From the NCBI GenBank assembly GCA_025751475.1, contig JAOWLD010000002.1, forward strand, positions 248,001 through 312,000: a DNA stretch of 64,000 bases, in the 5' to 3' direction. This stretch comes from Rhodobacteraceae bacterium XHP0102 (lineage in GTDB: Bacteria; Pseudomonadota; Alphaproteobacteria; Rhodobacterales; Rhodobacteraceae). The translations under genes and the position numbers were made by a program. Of the stretch, positions 54,663 through 63,332 are shown one piece after another; within the stretch, counting starts at the first letter, position 1; every line of letters begins with the position of its first letter. The notes under the pieces are model-generated. The model ran no database searches. It was not told the DNA's origin and saw nothing but the letters and a program-made list of their open reading frames with translations.

Positions 54663-55480
54663 CCGTCCATCCTTTCGCGCAGATCGCGCAGGTCATGGAT
54701 GGCCCTCAAGACAACAGGCGTGCCGCAGACCCAGTGCGCATTCGATTGCGTGCGTGCTGCGCCAAGCGCGGCCAAGGCGGGGTGCGACATGACCTCTTCG
54801 GAACGGGAGGCCCCGCCATAAAGCTCCGCATGGATCAGCAGATCAGGCTGCGCGAGGGCCAAAAGCTCCAAATCCAATCGCCCCGAACGGCTGCGTCCCA
54901 TTTCCTCGGCAATGTGACGAAACCCTGCCGTTGTCACGATTTCATGGCTCAATGTCCCTGTGCCAAGGCTGTAGCTGTTGGGATAATAAAAAGCGGCGCG
55001 CGGGCCTTCTGCGGCGCTGGTCAAAGCGGCTAAATCCGCCTCAAATGCGCGGGCCACGGCCTCGGCGCGGGTGGTTTGATGCAGCAAGGCACCCATTTCG
55101 CGGATACGGTCCCCAACTTGATCAAGGCTTGAGACAATATCCAATTGCGCGGTGGGAATGCCAAGACGGCGCAACATATCAAGCACCACGGGATCGGAGT
55201 ATCGCCCTGCCACGACCAGATCGGGGCGCATCAAAAAAATCTCCTCGGCCTGTCCGTGATTGACCCGATAGGCGCGGGCTTGTTCCGCCATAGGCGACAT
55301 ATTCGGGTCGCTTGCAATATCAGATACGGAGATCAATTGCCCCTCATCCGCCAGCATCATGGCCAATTGATCGGTGCAAAGATTCATTGACACCACGCGC
55401 AAAGGTGCGGTGTCCGCATCGGCGGCACTGATCTGCATCAGCGCCGCCATGCACAGCGATATGATCCTAAAACGTGCCAC
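54659..55480 (-). CDS. btuF: Corrinoid-binding periplasmic protein (BtuF-like)
   Basis: The GTG at 55480 gives 273 residues with a signal peptide (VARFRIISLCMAALMQISAADA) and a helical-backbone binding domain: LRVVSMNLCTDQLAMMLAD, then PDLVVAGRYSDPVV and DLEL-LALAQPDLLI. Its start overlaps the btuB end by 14 nt. Longer frames upstream are out-of-frame btuB sequence. Class III binding proteins of this shape serve FecCD-type importers; corrinoid is the likely ligand because of the operon. Confidence 0.85.
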   Translation of the reverse strand: MARFRIISLCMAALMQISAADADTAPLRVVSMNLCTDQLAMMLADEGQLISVSDIASDPNMSPMAEQARAYRVNHGQAEEIFLMRPDLVVAGRYSDPVVLDMLRRLGIPTAQLDIVSSLDQVGDRIREMGALLHQTTRAEAVARAFEADLAALTSAAEGPRAAFYYPNSYSLGTGTLSHEIVTTAGFRHIAEEMGRSRSGRLDLELLALAQPDLLIHAELYGGASRSEEVMSHPALAALGAARTQSNAHWVCGTPVVLRAIHDLRDLRERMDG

Positions 55481-57296
55481 GAACCCCGATGTAAAATGCG
55501 CGGTCGGATGTGCCGTAACCGCGGGTGGTTTGGTATTTTTCGTCCAAAAGGTTGTCCACGCGCAGGAACAATTCTGCTCCATTGGTAAGCTTGTGGCTGA
55601 TGTTTGCGTTTACCACCGTGTAGTCCTCCAGCGGAACTGTTGTATCAAGACGATCTGACACAGATTGAACCGCAAGCGCGCCCGTGGTGCGTGCCCCGAA
55701 TGGTGCAGTTGCACTTAAGCTCAAGTCATGACGCGGAACCCGCGCGAGGCGCGTCCCGTTCGCGGCGCGGGCATCTGTTGAGGTGTAGTTCAACCCTATT
55801 TCCGCATCATTCGCGAAGACATAAGAGAGACCCAACTCATAACCATCTGTGCGACTTGTCCCAGGCACTTGATTGTAGGCGGTCGTATATTGGATCAAAT
55901 CTGTGATTCGAGTTTGGAACAGACTTGCCTCGAACGTCAGCTGCCCGATTTGCTGCTCGACCCCGATATCTAGGGATTGGCTCGTCTCTGGCTGCAAAGC
56001 TGGGTTTGCCCCAAAGGGGCCATAGAGTTCGTTCAAAGATGGCGCGCGGAAGCCTGTGGCTATGGAGGCGCGCACAATGCTGGTGGGGCTTGCTTGCCAC
56101 GCAACCGCGAGGCGGCCCGTTGTTTTGGACCCGAAATCGGAATTATCCGTAAACCGCGCCGAGACCGAGATATCAAGATCGGGCGTGGGTGCGGTCAGCC
56201 ATTCGCCAAACAGCGAATTGGTTTCATAGTCTGCATGGATCGGGCTTCTATTGTCGGTGGAAAAATACCGCTCGGTCATGGCCTCAGCGCCGATGCTGAC
56301 GGTGTCACCATTGTTCAGAGACAGCGTTCCCAAGTAGTCCAGTTTTTCCCGCTGACCTTCAAACAGGAACCTTCTTGTTGCTGGGGCCGATGGGTCAGTG
56401 CGCGTGGTGCGTGAGGCCTCCATCCCAAACTCATGTGAGATATTGCCGAAATCCGCACGAAGGAAACCACGCCCTGCGAGCAGTTCATAATCGCTGAAAC
56501 GCGCCCCATCAACAGGTCGCCCAGCCGCGAAATCATCAAACTCAAAGTTGGCGTTTTGCGTCAAAATACTGGCCCCAAATGTTAGAACATCCGTTGCCTT
56601 ATACTCGCCGCGCAGGCTGAAGTCGGTCGAATCGAATCCGTCTGCCTCGCTATTGCCCACGTTTTCATCCGCTGCTGAAAATCCATCCGTGCGGATGCTG
56701 CTCAGGCTCATGGCTAAGAACCCGCGCTCAAAACGTGTGCCATAGGTTAGGCCAGCGCGCAGCGTGTCGTAGCTGCCAGCCTCAAAGCTATACCCGATCT
56801 CTTGGCCAATTTCTTCTGGCGCATTGACCGTTGTGATATTGACCGCACCCGCAATCGCACCTGATCCAAGGATTGCGGACTGGGTGCCATACAGGACTTC
56901 CGCAGACGCAATGCCAGAAGAGGTGAGTTTACCAAAATCAAACTGCGTTTGAGTTGAGGACGGGTCAGTCACATCGATGCCGTTGATCCGAACGGGAATG
57001 TAACTGCTGTCCAAACCACGGATACGCAGGGTCGCAGATGTGCCTGCAGGACCAGTCTGGGTAATATTGATGCCTGATAAAGTTTCCAAGAAATCCGAAA
57101 ACTGCAAACGTCCGCCCTTGGAGATGTCATCTGATGTGAGGCGGCTGACGCGTACCCCCGTCCGATCCCGCGCAACATCGGTGAGGCTTGCGGAAAAGAC
57201 CAACTCGTCAAGGGTGAATGTGTTTTGCGCTGCGGCGGGTGCAGCAGCGAGGCCTGCACAAAGCGCGGCAAGACTTAAGGTAGAATAAGGGCGCAT
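55467..57296 (-). CDS. btuB: TonB-dependent vitamin B12 receptor (BtuB-like)
   Basis: The ATG at 57296 gives 609 residues with a signal peptide ending AAPAAAQ (near residue 24). A TonB-box region around LDELVFSAS (29-37) precedes the plug domain (about 45-155: RLQFSDFLETLSGINITQTG, RIRGLDSSYIPVRINGIDV) and the 22-strand barrel ends in FYIGVRGTF with terminal Phe. Plug features match BtuB. A cobalamin riboswitch precedes it, which makes the ligand assignment strong. It is the first gene of a nine-gene unit. Confidence 0.92.
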   Translation of the reverse strand: MRPYSTLSLAALCAGLAAAPAAAQNTFTLDELVFSASLTDVARDRTGVRVSRLTSDDISKGGRLQFSDFLETLSGINITQTGPAGTSATLRIRGLDSSYIPVRINGIDVTDPSSTQTQFDFGKLTSSGIASAEVLYGTQSAILGSGAIAGAVNITTVNAPEEIGQEIGYSFEAGSYDTLRAGLTYGTRFERGFLAMSLSSIRTDGFSAADENVGNSEADGFDSTDFSLRGEYKATDVLTFGASILTQNANFEFDDFAAGRPVDGARFSDYELLAGRGFLRADFGNISHEFGMEASRTTRTDPSAPATRRFLFEGQREKLDYLGTLSLNNGDTVSIGAEAMTERYFSTDNRSPIHADYETNSLFGEWLTAPTPDLDISVSARFTDNSDFGSKTTGRLAVAWQASPTSIVRASIATGFRAPSLNELYGPFGANPALQPETSQSLDIGVEQQIGQLTFEASLFQTRITDLIQYTTAYNQVPGTSRTDGYELGLSYVFANDAEIGLNYTSTDARAANGTRLARVPRHDLSLSATAPFGARTTGALAVQSVSDRLDTTVPLEDYTVVNANISHKLTNGAELFLRVDNLLDEKYQTTRGYGTSDRAFYIGVRGTF

Positions 57297-57444
57297 TTTG
57301 GCTCCAATAACTGAACGGCGGCAGGTCGATGACCTATGCCAATGGGTGATGGTCATTGGAGGGAGTGCCCCTTCCGCAGACGGCGATTTGTGCCACCACG
57401 ACGGAAAGGTCCGTTGCCCGCTGCGCCCACCGCGCTTGGACAGG

Positions 57445-57640
57445 GTGATCACCTCGGCAGGTCTCCTGACTTGCGGGTCGCTGTTTGATCGGGCCTTCCC
57501 GCAACCCATGTGGGGTTACAGTGGCATATGCCGATCTCACTCGCCGCTTACAGTTGCGGGGGCAGTCGCGGAATTTCACCGCGTTCCCTTTTCACTCAGT
57601 GCTGTTTCCAACACCAAGACCGAAGCGCTGCCTGTGTAAC
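57445..57640 (-). ncRNA. Cobalamin (AdoCbl) riboswitch controlling the btuB operon
   Basis: On the minus strand the leader has all the sequence marks of the class: GGTGTTGGAAACAGCACT near 57617, GGGAACGCGGTGAAATTCCG, the stretch GACTGCCCCCGCAACTGTAA, the GCCACTG box near 57522 and the B12 box AAGTCAGGAGACCTGCC at 57472-57456. It lies 150-345 nt upstream of btuB, oriented with it. Binding of adenosylcobalamin is expected to shut off expression. The 148 nt between the riboswitch and btuB carry no gene; the expression platform must lie there, and I saw no obvious T-tract terminator. Confidence 0.97.
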
Positions 57641-57711
57641 GCTTGGGTCTGCACAACTCAAGGGTGAAAGCGACTGTCTGGTCGAAGAAAGCGGCGATTG
57701 GCGCTTGCGGC

Positions 57712-58629
57712 TTATCCCGTGCGCGCCTGCCTTTTGGGTCCAAAAACGGCACAAATTCCGAGGATCAAGCCAGAGATTGTGGCGATCATCCCCGCTGCAC
57801 TGACCGCGTGATCAAAGCCGATCCACATCGGGCCATAGCCCGCCAAAATGTAACCCAGAATCGCAGAAAGGCAGGCAAAAACAACGCTCCACCAGATTTG
57901 CGCCGAAAGCCTGTCTGTCATCAGCCGCGCGGCAGCAGCAGGGCATATGAACATGGCAATGACGATGATTGAGCCGACCGCATCGAAGGCGGTCACAGCG
58001 GCCAGTGCCGCGACCATCACCAGACCCAGACTGATGGCGCGCACAGGCAAGCCAAGACTTTCGGCATAGCCTTCGTCAAAGGTCGAGATTTTCAGGGGGC
58101 GCCAAAATATCAGCATCAGACCCAGAATCAGCACCAAACTGAGCGCAAGCCGTGGCAATTCAGGCGGCAGGCTGGCAAGGGCTTTGGGGTCAAGCAGAGA
58201 GGACCAGCCGCGCGCCTCCAGCCAGATCAAACTTTCCAAATTGCCCATCAAAGCGTGTTCCACATCCAAATGCACCGAGGATGCATCGCTTTGCTCCAGC
58301 AGTAAGACGCCAAGCGCGAATAATGTGGTAAACACCACCCCCATGATTGCGCCTGTTTCGATACGTGAAATCCGTCTGATGACATCAATTGCAACCACCG
58401 AAAACAAAGCCGCCGCCGCCGCCCCCAGCAACATGGCCCATGCGTCCAGACTGCGGGTGATCAAAAATCCCACCACGATCCCTGGCAGCACAACATGGCT
58501 GATTGCGTCCCCCATAAGGGCCTGTTTGCGCAGCACCAGAAAATTGCCAGGCAAGGCACAGGAAATCGCCGCAAAGACCCCAATCAGAATGGGTGTCAGT
58601 GACAGGGGAACAAACTCTGCACCGCTCAT
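57712..58629 (-). CDS. Metal ABC transporter permease (ABC-3 family, TroD/SitD-like)
   Basis: The 305-residue protein has about eight membrane segments and the ABC-3 signature LMGDAISHVVLPGIVVGFL. With the preceding gene it forms a heterodimeric pore for Mn2+ or Zn2+. It overlaps that gene by 4 nt and is the last gene of the four-gene metal-uptake unit. The btuB riboswitch begins 70 nt downstream on the same strand. Confidence 0.88.
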   Translation of the reverse strand: MSGAEFVPLSLTPILIGVFAAISCALPGNFLVLRKQALMGDAISHVVLPGIVVGFLITRSLDAWAMLLGAAAAALFSVVAIDVIRRISRIETGAIMGVVFTTLFALGVLLLEQSDASSVHLDVEHALMGNLESLIWLEARGWSSLLDPKALASLPPELPRLALSLVLILGLMLIFWRPLKISTFDEGYAESLGLPVRAISLGLVMVAALAAVTAFDAVGSIIVIAMFICPAAAARLMTDRLSAQIWWSVVFACLSAILGYILAGYGPMWIGFDHAVSAAGMIATISGLILGICAVFGPKRQARTG

Positions 58630-59804
58630 GCCTTGGTCTCCATGGCGCGGTCGATGTGATGCAATTCATCGCGTGTGAAACTGCGTGATAGGTCGCTCAA
58701 GCCATCATGGCGTGATAAAAATTCGGAATAGACAGGGTTGCGGCGCAGGTAGGCCAGCCGCGTTTCATCGCGCAAGGCTGCCTTGGCTGCGTCTTCGCCG
58801 CGCTCGGTCAAAACGCCATCCGCCCGCAAATAGCCGTCATGTTGAAGCAGTTTGCGGGTGTAGGGTTCATGCACATGATAGCCTTGGGCAAGGGCCAACA
58901 AGCCTTGCCTGCGATGAACACGGCGTTGAAATTTCCGCGCGCGCGCAGCAGAGGCCAAAACGCCGCGGGCTGGCGCAAAAAACAGGGCAAACAGGAAAAA
59001 CCCGCTCGACACAAGAACGATAATCGCCCCCGTGGGCAGGTCAGGTGCAAGGCTTGAAATTCCTGCACCCACCATGCCAGACACCCCGCCGATTACACCT
59101 GCCAGCGGCGTAATATGGTGGGCGCGATTGCTGATCATGCGTGCGGTGACAGAAGGAATAATCAGCAATGCCACAATCAGGATCAGCCCCACGATCTTCA
59201 ACCCGATCACGGTCACGGCTAGGATCAGTGCCATCGCGGCCCCATCAATCAAGCGCAGGTTAAGGCCAAGGCTTTGGGCGAAATTTTCATCGAAAGCGGT
59301 GAGCATCATGGGTCTGTGCAAAATCAAAGCAATGCAGAGAACCAAAGCCCCTCCTGCCGCGATGATCTGCGCATCTTCGCGCAGCATCGCGGCGGTGGAG
59401 CCCAAAAGAAGGTGATCCAGCCCCGCTTGCTGACCCGCACTCATGGTTTGGATCAGCGTCAGCATGACCACGCCGAGGCCAAAGAAACTCGACAGCACCG
59501 CGCCGATTGCGGCATCTTCGGTCAATCGTGTGCGGGTTTTGAGGAATTGCACCACCCAAAGCCCCAATGCGGCACTGATGGTCGATCCGATCAACAGTCC
59601 CTCCAAGGCACGGCCTGTGCCGCCTAAAGCAACCATGACGATGAAACCACCGCACAGCCCAGGTAGGGTTGCGTGGCTGACGGCATCGGATAACAAGGCC
59701 CGCTTGCGCAGGAACATAAACGTGCCTGTGACCCCTGCCGCAATGCCCAAAAGGCCTGCGCCAATCATCACCAGAACCACGTTATAGGACAGGGCAAAAC
59801 TCAA
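58626..59804 (-). CDS. Metal ABC transporter permease with C-terminal regulator-like domain (TroC/SitC-like)
   Basis: The 392-residue protein begins with an ABC-3 permease domain of about 280 residues (LLSDAVSHATLPGLCGGFIV). About 110 further residues follow the last membrane segment and resemble a winged-helix/DtxR-type fold: HRRQGLLALAQGYHVHEPYTRKLL, then GVLTERGEDAAKAAL. Plain ABC-3 permeases end near residue 290. Whether this tail binds metal, DNA or the ATPase is unknown. The gene overlaps the ATPase gene by 4 nt. Confidence 0.87.
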   Translation of the reverse strand: MSFALSYNVVLVMIGAGLLGIAAGVTGTFMFLRKRALLSDAVSHATLPGLCGGFIVMVALGGTGRALEGLLIGSTISAALGLWVVQFLKTRTRLTEDAAIGAVLSSFFGLGVVMLTLIQTMSAGQQAGLDHLLLGSTAAMLREDAQIIAAGGALVLCIALILHRPMMLTAFDENFAQSLGLNLRLIDGAAMALILAVTVIGLKIVGLILIVALLIIPSVTARMISNRAHHITPLAGVIGGVSGMVGAGISSLAPDLPTGAIIVLVSSGFFLFALFFAPARGVLASAARARKFQRRVHRRQGLLALAQGYHVHEPYTRKLLQHDGYLRADGVLTERGEDAAKAALRDETRLAYLRRNPVYSEFLSRHDGLSDLSRSFTRDELHHIDRAMETKA

Positions 59805-60592
59805 TGCAGGCCCGCCTCCCGCAAACGGTCAATCTGTGCGGTCATGAGCCGCCCCCCATATGTGTCTTGCAGATTTTTTGGGGTGAAGGTGGTGCCAATC
59901 TCCCCTTCGGCGATCAGTCGTGTGTTGATCATGACGACATGGTCAAAATAATCGGCCACGGTGGATAGGTCGTGGTGCACGGCGACAACCGTCTTGCCTG
60001 CGTCTTTTAGTTTTTTAAGAACGGCGATAATCGCGGTTTCGGTGGCCGCATCCACGCCTGCGAATGGTTCGTCTAACAGGTAAAGATCTGCATTTTGCGC
60101 GAGGGCGCGGGCCAGAAAAACGCGTTGCTGTTGGCCGCCCGAAAGCTGCCCGATTTGGCGATTGCGGAAATCTTGCATACCAACACGGGCGAGCGCGTCC
60201 TCGGCCACGGCCTCATCGGCGCGGGTGATCCGCCGCAACAGGCCTGACTGGCGATACAGCCCCATCAGAACCACATCGCGCACATCGGCGGGGAAATCCC
60301 AATCGACACTGGCGCGTTGTGGCACATAGGCGATGCGGTGACGCTCAGAGGCAAGGGCGCGCCCAAAGATCGACACCTGACCCGCAAGCCGCGGCACCGT
60401 CCCTAGGACCGCCTTCAAAAGGGTCGATTTTCCCGCCCCGTTTGGTCCGATGATTGCGGTCATGGATTGTGGCGCAATGGTCAAATCCACCGAGAAAAGC
60501 GCGGGCTTCTCCCCATAGCTGACGCTCAGGCCCCGAATGGCCAGAGGGCTGCTTGGGTCGGGATTACGCGTGTCCCTGTGCACCTTTAGCAT
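59801..60592 (-). CDS. Metal ABC transporter ATP-binding protein (TroB/SitB-like)
   Basis: The 263-residue ATPase has Walker A IGPNGAGKST (near residue 48), the signature LSGGQQQRVFLARAL and Walker B LYLLDEPFAGVD, the type used by Mn/Zn importers. It follows the binding-protein gene by 13 nt and overlaps the next permease gene by 4 nt. Confidence 0.9.
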   Translation of the reverse strand: MLKVHRDTRNPDPSSPLAIRGLSVSYGEKPALFSVDLTIAPQSMTAIIGPNGAGKSTLLKAVLGTVPRLAGQVSIFGRALASERHRIAYVPQRASVDWDFPADVRDVVLMGLYRQSGLLRRITRADEAVAEDALARVGMQDFRNRQIGQLSGGQQQRVFLARALAQNADLYLLDEPFAGVDAATETAIIAVLKKLKDAGKTVVAVHHDLSTVADYFDHVVMINTRLIAEGEIGTTFTPKNLQDTYGGRLMTAQIDRLREAGLH

Positions 60593-60605
60593 GATTGATC
60601 CTGTG

Positions 60606-61556
60606 TCATTGCCCCCCCAAATTCCCGCTCATACCTGATTGCGGTGCAGTGCCGCCAAGCGCGCGCGTGATCATGGTGATGTTGTGGTCGATCATCCCGA
60701 TATAGGTGCCCTCATATGTGCCTTCTGGTCCCATCGCGTCAGAAAATAATTCACCGCCGATGGCCACGTCATGGCCTTGTGCGGCGGCCCCTTCTTGCAG
60801 GGCACGAATGTTGCGATCCGATACGGAGCTTTCGACAAAGATGGCGCGAATGTCGTGGTCGACCAACAGATCAACCAATTCTGTGATCCGCTGCAGCCCT
60901 GCCTCTGAGGCCGTGGAGATGCCTTGAATGCCCAACACCTCAAAATCATAGGCACGACCAAAATAGCCAAAGGCATCATGGGCTGTGACCAGAACACGGG
61001 CCGTCTCGGGAATGGTTGCGAGGCGGGCCACAGCATAATCACTGAGCGCGGCAAGTTGCGCCATATAGGCTTCGGCATTGGCGGTGAAGATTGCCGCCGC
61101 ATCTGGGCGGGTTTCGATCATTTTATCGCGCAGGGCCTCAACCGCGATCTGCCATAGCCTTGGGTCCATCCAGATATGCGGGTCAAAGCGGTTTTCATAA
61201 TCCGCATGGCTGAGGCGCTGATCCTCGGGAATGGCCTCACCCAAGGCGATCACATTGCGGCTTTCGCTGAGGTCCAGCAGGAGCGGCTCAAGCTGCGCTT
61301 CGAGAAAGAGACCATTCCATACAATCAAATCTGCGTTCATCAGCGCCAAAATATCGGTGCGCGTTTGACGAAAGGCGTGTGGATCAACGCCCGCGCCCAT
61401 CAAGGCCGTGACATTGACCTCATCGCCGCCGATTTCGCGGACCGCATCGGCAATCATGCCTGTTGTGGCCACCACGTTCAGCGGCTCAGGTTGTGCAGCC
61501 GCAGGCAAAGCGACCAAAGGTGTAAGCATCACAAGAATAACGCGCAGAATACGCAT
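60606..61556 (-). CDS. Mn/Zn-binding periplasmic protein (TroA-like, cluster A-I)
   Basis: The 316-residue protein has a signal peptide ending PAAAQ and the metal-binding fold of the ZnuA/TroA/PsaA family. Expected ligands are H60 (DPHAF), H127 (DPHIWMD), H193 (TAHDAFGYF) and D273 (LFSDAMG), a His3-Asp set as in TroA rather than the His2-Glu-Asp set of MntC/SitA. There is no His-rich loop as in ZnuA. Mn2+ is favoured by the operator upstream; Zn2+ cannot be excluded. It is the first gene of the unit. Confidence 0.88.
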   Translation of the reverse strand: MRILRVILVMLTPLVALPAAAQPEPLNVVATTGMIADAVREIGGDEVNVTALMGAGVDPHAFRQTRTDILALMNADLIVWNGLFLEAQLEPLLLDLSESRNVIALGEAIPEDQRLSHADYENRFDPHIWMDPRLWQIAVEALRDKMIETRPDAAAIFTANAEAYMAQLAALSDYAVARLATIPETARVLVTAHDAFGYFGRAYDFEVLGIQGISTASEAGLQRITELVDLLVDHDIRAIFVESSVSDRNIRALQEGAAAQGHDVAIGGELFSDAMGPEGTYEGTYIGMIDHNITMITRALGGTAPQSGMSGNLGGQ

Positions 61557-61620
61557 TCGATCATCTCCAATGTTCTATGACTTGGGGGATTTGATACGTC
61601 CCCATGATGCCGTCTTGGTT

Positions 61621-61639
61621 GATATTGATAATCATTCGC
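61621..61639. promoter_or_regulatory. Fur/Mur-type operator upstream of the metal-uptake operon
   Basis: The 19 bp beginning GATATTGATAATCATT match the classical Fur box GATAATGATAATCATTATC at 16 of 19 positions and centre on the dyad TGATAATCA. It lies 65 nt upstream of the binding-protein gene, the place of a promoter operator. In alphaproteobacteria the Fur homologue Mur represses Mn uptake genes from such sites. Confidence 0.65.
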
Positions 61640-61742
61640 AAAATGTCAAGAAGTTGCGAACCGTTCGCAGATATCTGATCACGGGCTTGTCAAATGACCG
61701 CAACCTGCCACTGTGGCGCGTAAAGCGAGCGGAGGTTTATGC

Positions 61743-62549
61743 ATGGCAAGGATCACTGATTTTGATGATGCTTATCAAAATGGGGCATATATCCCCAATG
61801 CGGATGGATTTATCACCCGTTGGGCCGAAGATGCGGCGGCGTTTCGTGCTGTTTGCCCGCCCGTTGAACACCGATATGGGTCTGGTGCGCGTCAATATCT
61901 TGATTTGTTCTTGCCCAAAGCTGCGCCGCGCGGGGTGTCGATCTTCATTCATGGCGGTTATTGGCGGCGCTTTTCGCCACGGGACTTTAGCCATTTGGCG
62001 CGGGGGTTGGTTGCCGCGGGGCAGGCCGTGGCGATGCCATCTTACACGCTCGCCCCTGATGCGCGGATTTCCCAAATCACAGCGGAGATATTGCGCGCTG
62101 TGACACTGGCGGCGGAATTGGTCGATGGGCCGATTCGGATTGCTGGGCATTCTGCGGGTGGACATTTGGCCACGCGGTTGGCCTGTGCCAATGTGCTGCC
62201 CGATGCGGTGGCGCAGCGGGTAGAGCACATTCTATCCATTTCGGGGCTTCATGATTTGCGTCCGCTGTTGCACACGCAGATGAATGCCGATCTGCGTCTA
62301 ACGCTTGATGAGGCGACAGGCGAAAGCCCTGCCTTGTTGATGCCCCGCGCCGCGTTGCGGATCACCGCGGCTGTGGGTGGGCATGAGCGGCCAGAATTTA
62401 TGCGTCAGACGGATTTGTTGGCGAATATTTGGCTTGGTGCGGGCTGTGAGATTGAAGCGATGCATCTGCCAGGGTTGCACCATTTCGATGTGATTGAGGC
62501 GCTAGAGCATCCCGATGGGCGGCTCTTGCAGAGATTTTTGGGCGCATAA
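61743..62549 (+). CDS. Alpha/beta hydrolase of the HGG (kynurenine-formamidase/hormone-sensitive-lipase-like) group
   Basis: The 268-residue protein from ATG 61743 (GGAGG 6 nt upstream) has the oxyanion motif HGGYW (70-74), the nucleophile elbow GHSAGG (135-140, S137) and a C-terminal His in LPGLHHFDVIEAL. The HGGYW motif and size are like bacterial arylformamidases and small esterases. No tryptophan-degradation genes are nearby, so the substrate is unknown. It lies between the divergent metal operon and a convergent MarR gene (7-nt gap). Confidence 0.75.
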   Translation: MARITDFDDAYQNGAYIPNADGFITRWAEDAAAFRAVCPPVEHRYGSGARQYLDLFLPKAAPRGVSIFIHGGYWRRFSPRDFSHLARGLVAAGQAVAMPSYTLAPDARISQITAEILRAVTLAAELVDGPIRIAGHSAGGHLATRLACANVLPDAVAQRVEHILSISGLHDLRPLLHTQMNADLRLTLDEATGESPALLMPRAALRITAAVGGHERPEFMRQTDLLANIWLGAGCEIEAMHLPGLHHFDVIEALEHPDGRLLQRFLGA

Positions 62550-62556
62550 GCCCCAA

Positions 62557-62991
62557 TCAATCTTGACGGTAAAGGTCTGAAACCACGTTGCGCAATTGTG
62601 CGCGATCATCTGGGGAAAGCCGATCAAGCAAGTCCGTTTCCGCTTCAATTGCGGCCGCTTGCAAGCGGCGCACCTCTTCTTGGCCTTTGTCAGAGAGGCG
62701 CACCACCAAACGGCGGCGATCCACGACATCGGTCGACACTTGGATCATGTCGAGATCTTCAAGACGGCGCTGTGCGCGGCTGACGCGGGCGGCATCCATG
62801 GATGTCAGCACGCAAAGATCATGCGAGGAGCAGGGTTGATGTTCTGGAAGTGCCATCATGATGCGCCATTCTGGAACCTGAAGATCCGCTTCTCGTATCA
62901 GGGCCTGAAACAGGTTGTTGGCAACGACAGCCATTTGAAAAGGCACAAAATCCTTGAGGCTGAATTGGCGTGTTTGTGAGAAATCTTCCAC
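62557..62991 (-). CDS. MarR-family transcriptional regulator
   Basis: The 144-residue protein has the MarR winged-helix layout: PEWRIMMAL, the recognition segment SMDAARVSRAQRRLEDLDMI, and the wing DVVDRRRLVVRLSDKG with the typical D-x-R pattern. A C-terminal helix supports dimerisation. It is divergent from serC (341-nt gap) and convergent with the esterase. No palindromic operator was clear to me, so its targets are unknown. Confidence 0.85.
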   Translation of the reverse strand: MEDFSQTRQFSLKDFVPFQMAVVANNLFQALIREADLQVPEWRIMMALPEHQPCSSHDLCVLTSMDAARVSRAQRRLEDLDMIQVSTDVVDRRRLVVRLSDKGQEEVRRLQAAAIEAETDLLDRLSPDDRAQLRNVVSDLYRQD

Positions 62992-63283
62992 TGTGCACCC
63001 AAGGCATGAATAAGCATCTGTTACTCATCTTTAACGCGAAATTGAGCGGCTGCGCAAGCAAAACCTGTAAATTAATTCTGACAGATGGTTGTCATAAATA
63101 TTTTACAGTAAGCTCACCTAATTAAAGCGCTGGGAAATTGTGATGAAAAACGCCGCGATTTCCTTTGATCGGCGGGTTTATGGCGGCTCTGTGTCGCTCA
63201 TGTCTGACAAAGGCCCCATCCGCGACCATTTGCACGCATTTTCCGACTTGCGCCAAACCGGACATGGGTATATCGCCGCGAGT

Positions 63284-63332
63284 GGGACACCCCTCCCCAA
63301 CGAGGGGCATATATCTGTGAGGGTATCACATC
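63284..63332 (+). promoter_or_regulatory. Structured serC leader (two tandem hairpins; possible serC RNA motif)
   Basis: Directly before the serC ATG two hairpins occur: CCCCT (63290-63294) with AGGGG (63303-63307), and TGTGA (63316-63320) with TCACA (63326-63330), whose GGGTA loop holds the Shine-Dalgarno-like GGG. A conserved 'serC' RNA motif upstream of serC is known in alphaproteobacteria, and this element fits by place and shape; I did not align it to the family model. The rest of the 341-nt gap (62992-63283) has an A+T-rich stretch and a 75-codon open frame (63140-63367) that I could not support as a gene. Confidence 0.4.

Noticed and set aside
53719-54792. 357-codon open frame on the plus strand
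   Set aside because: Antisense to btuC/btuF; Pro/Arg/Ser-rich composition as expected of the reverse frame of a membrane protein gene.
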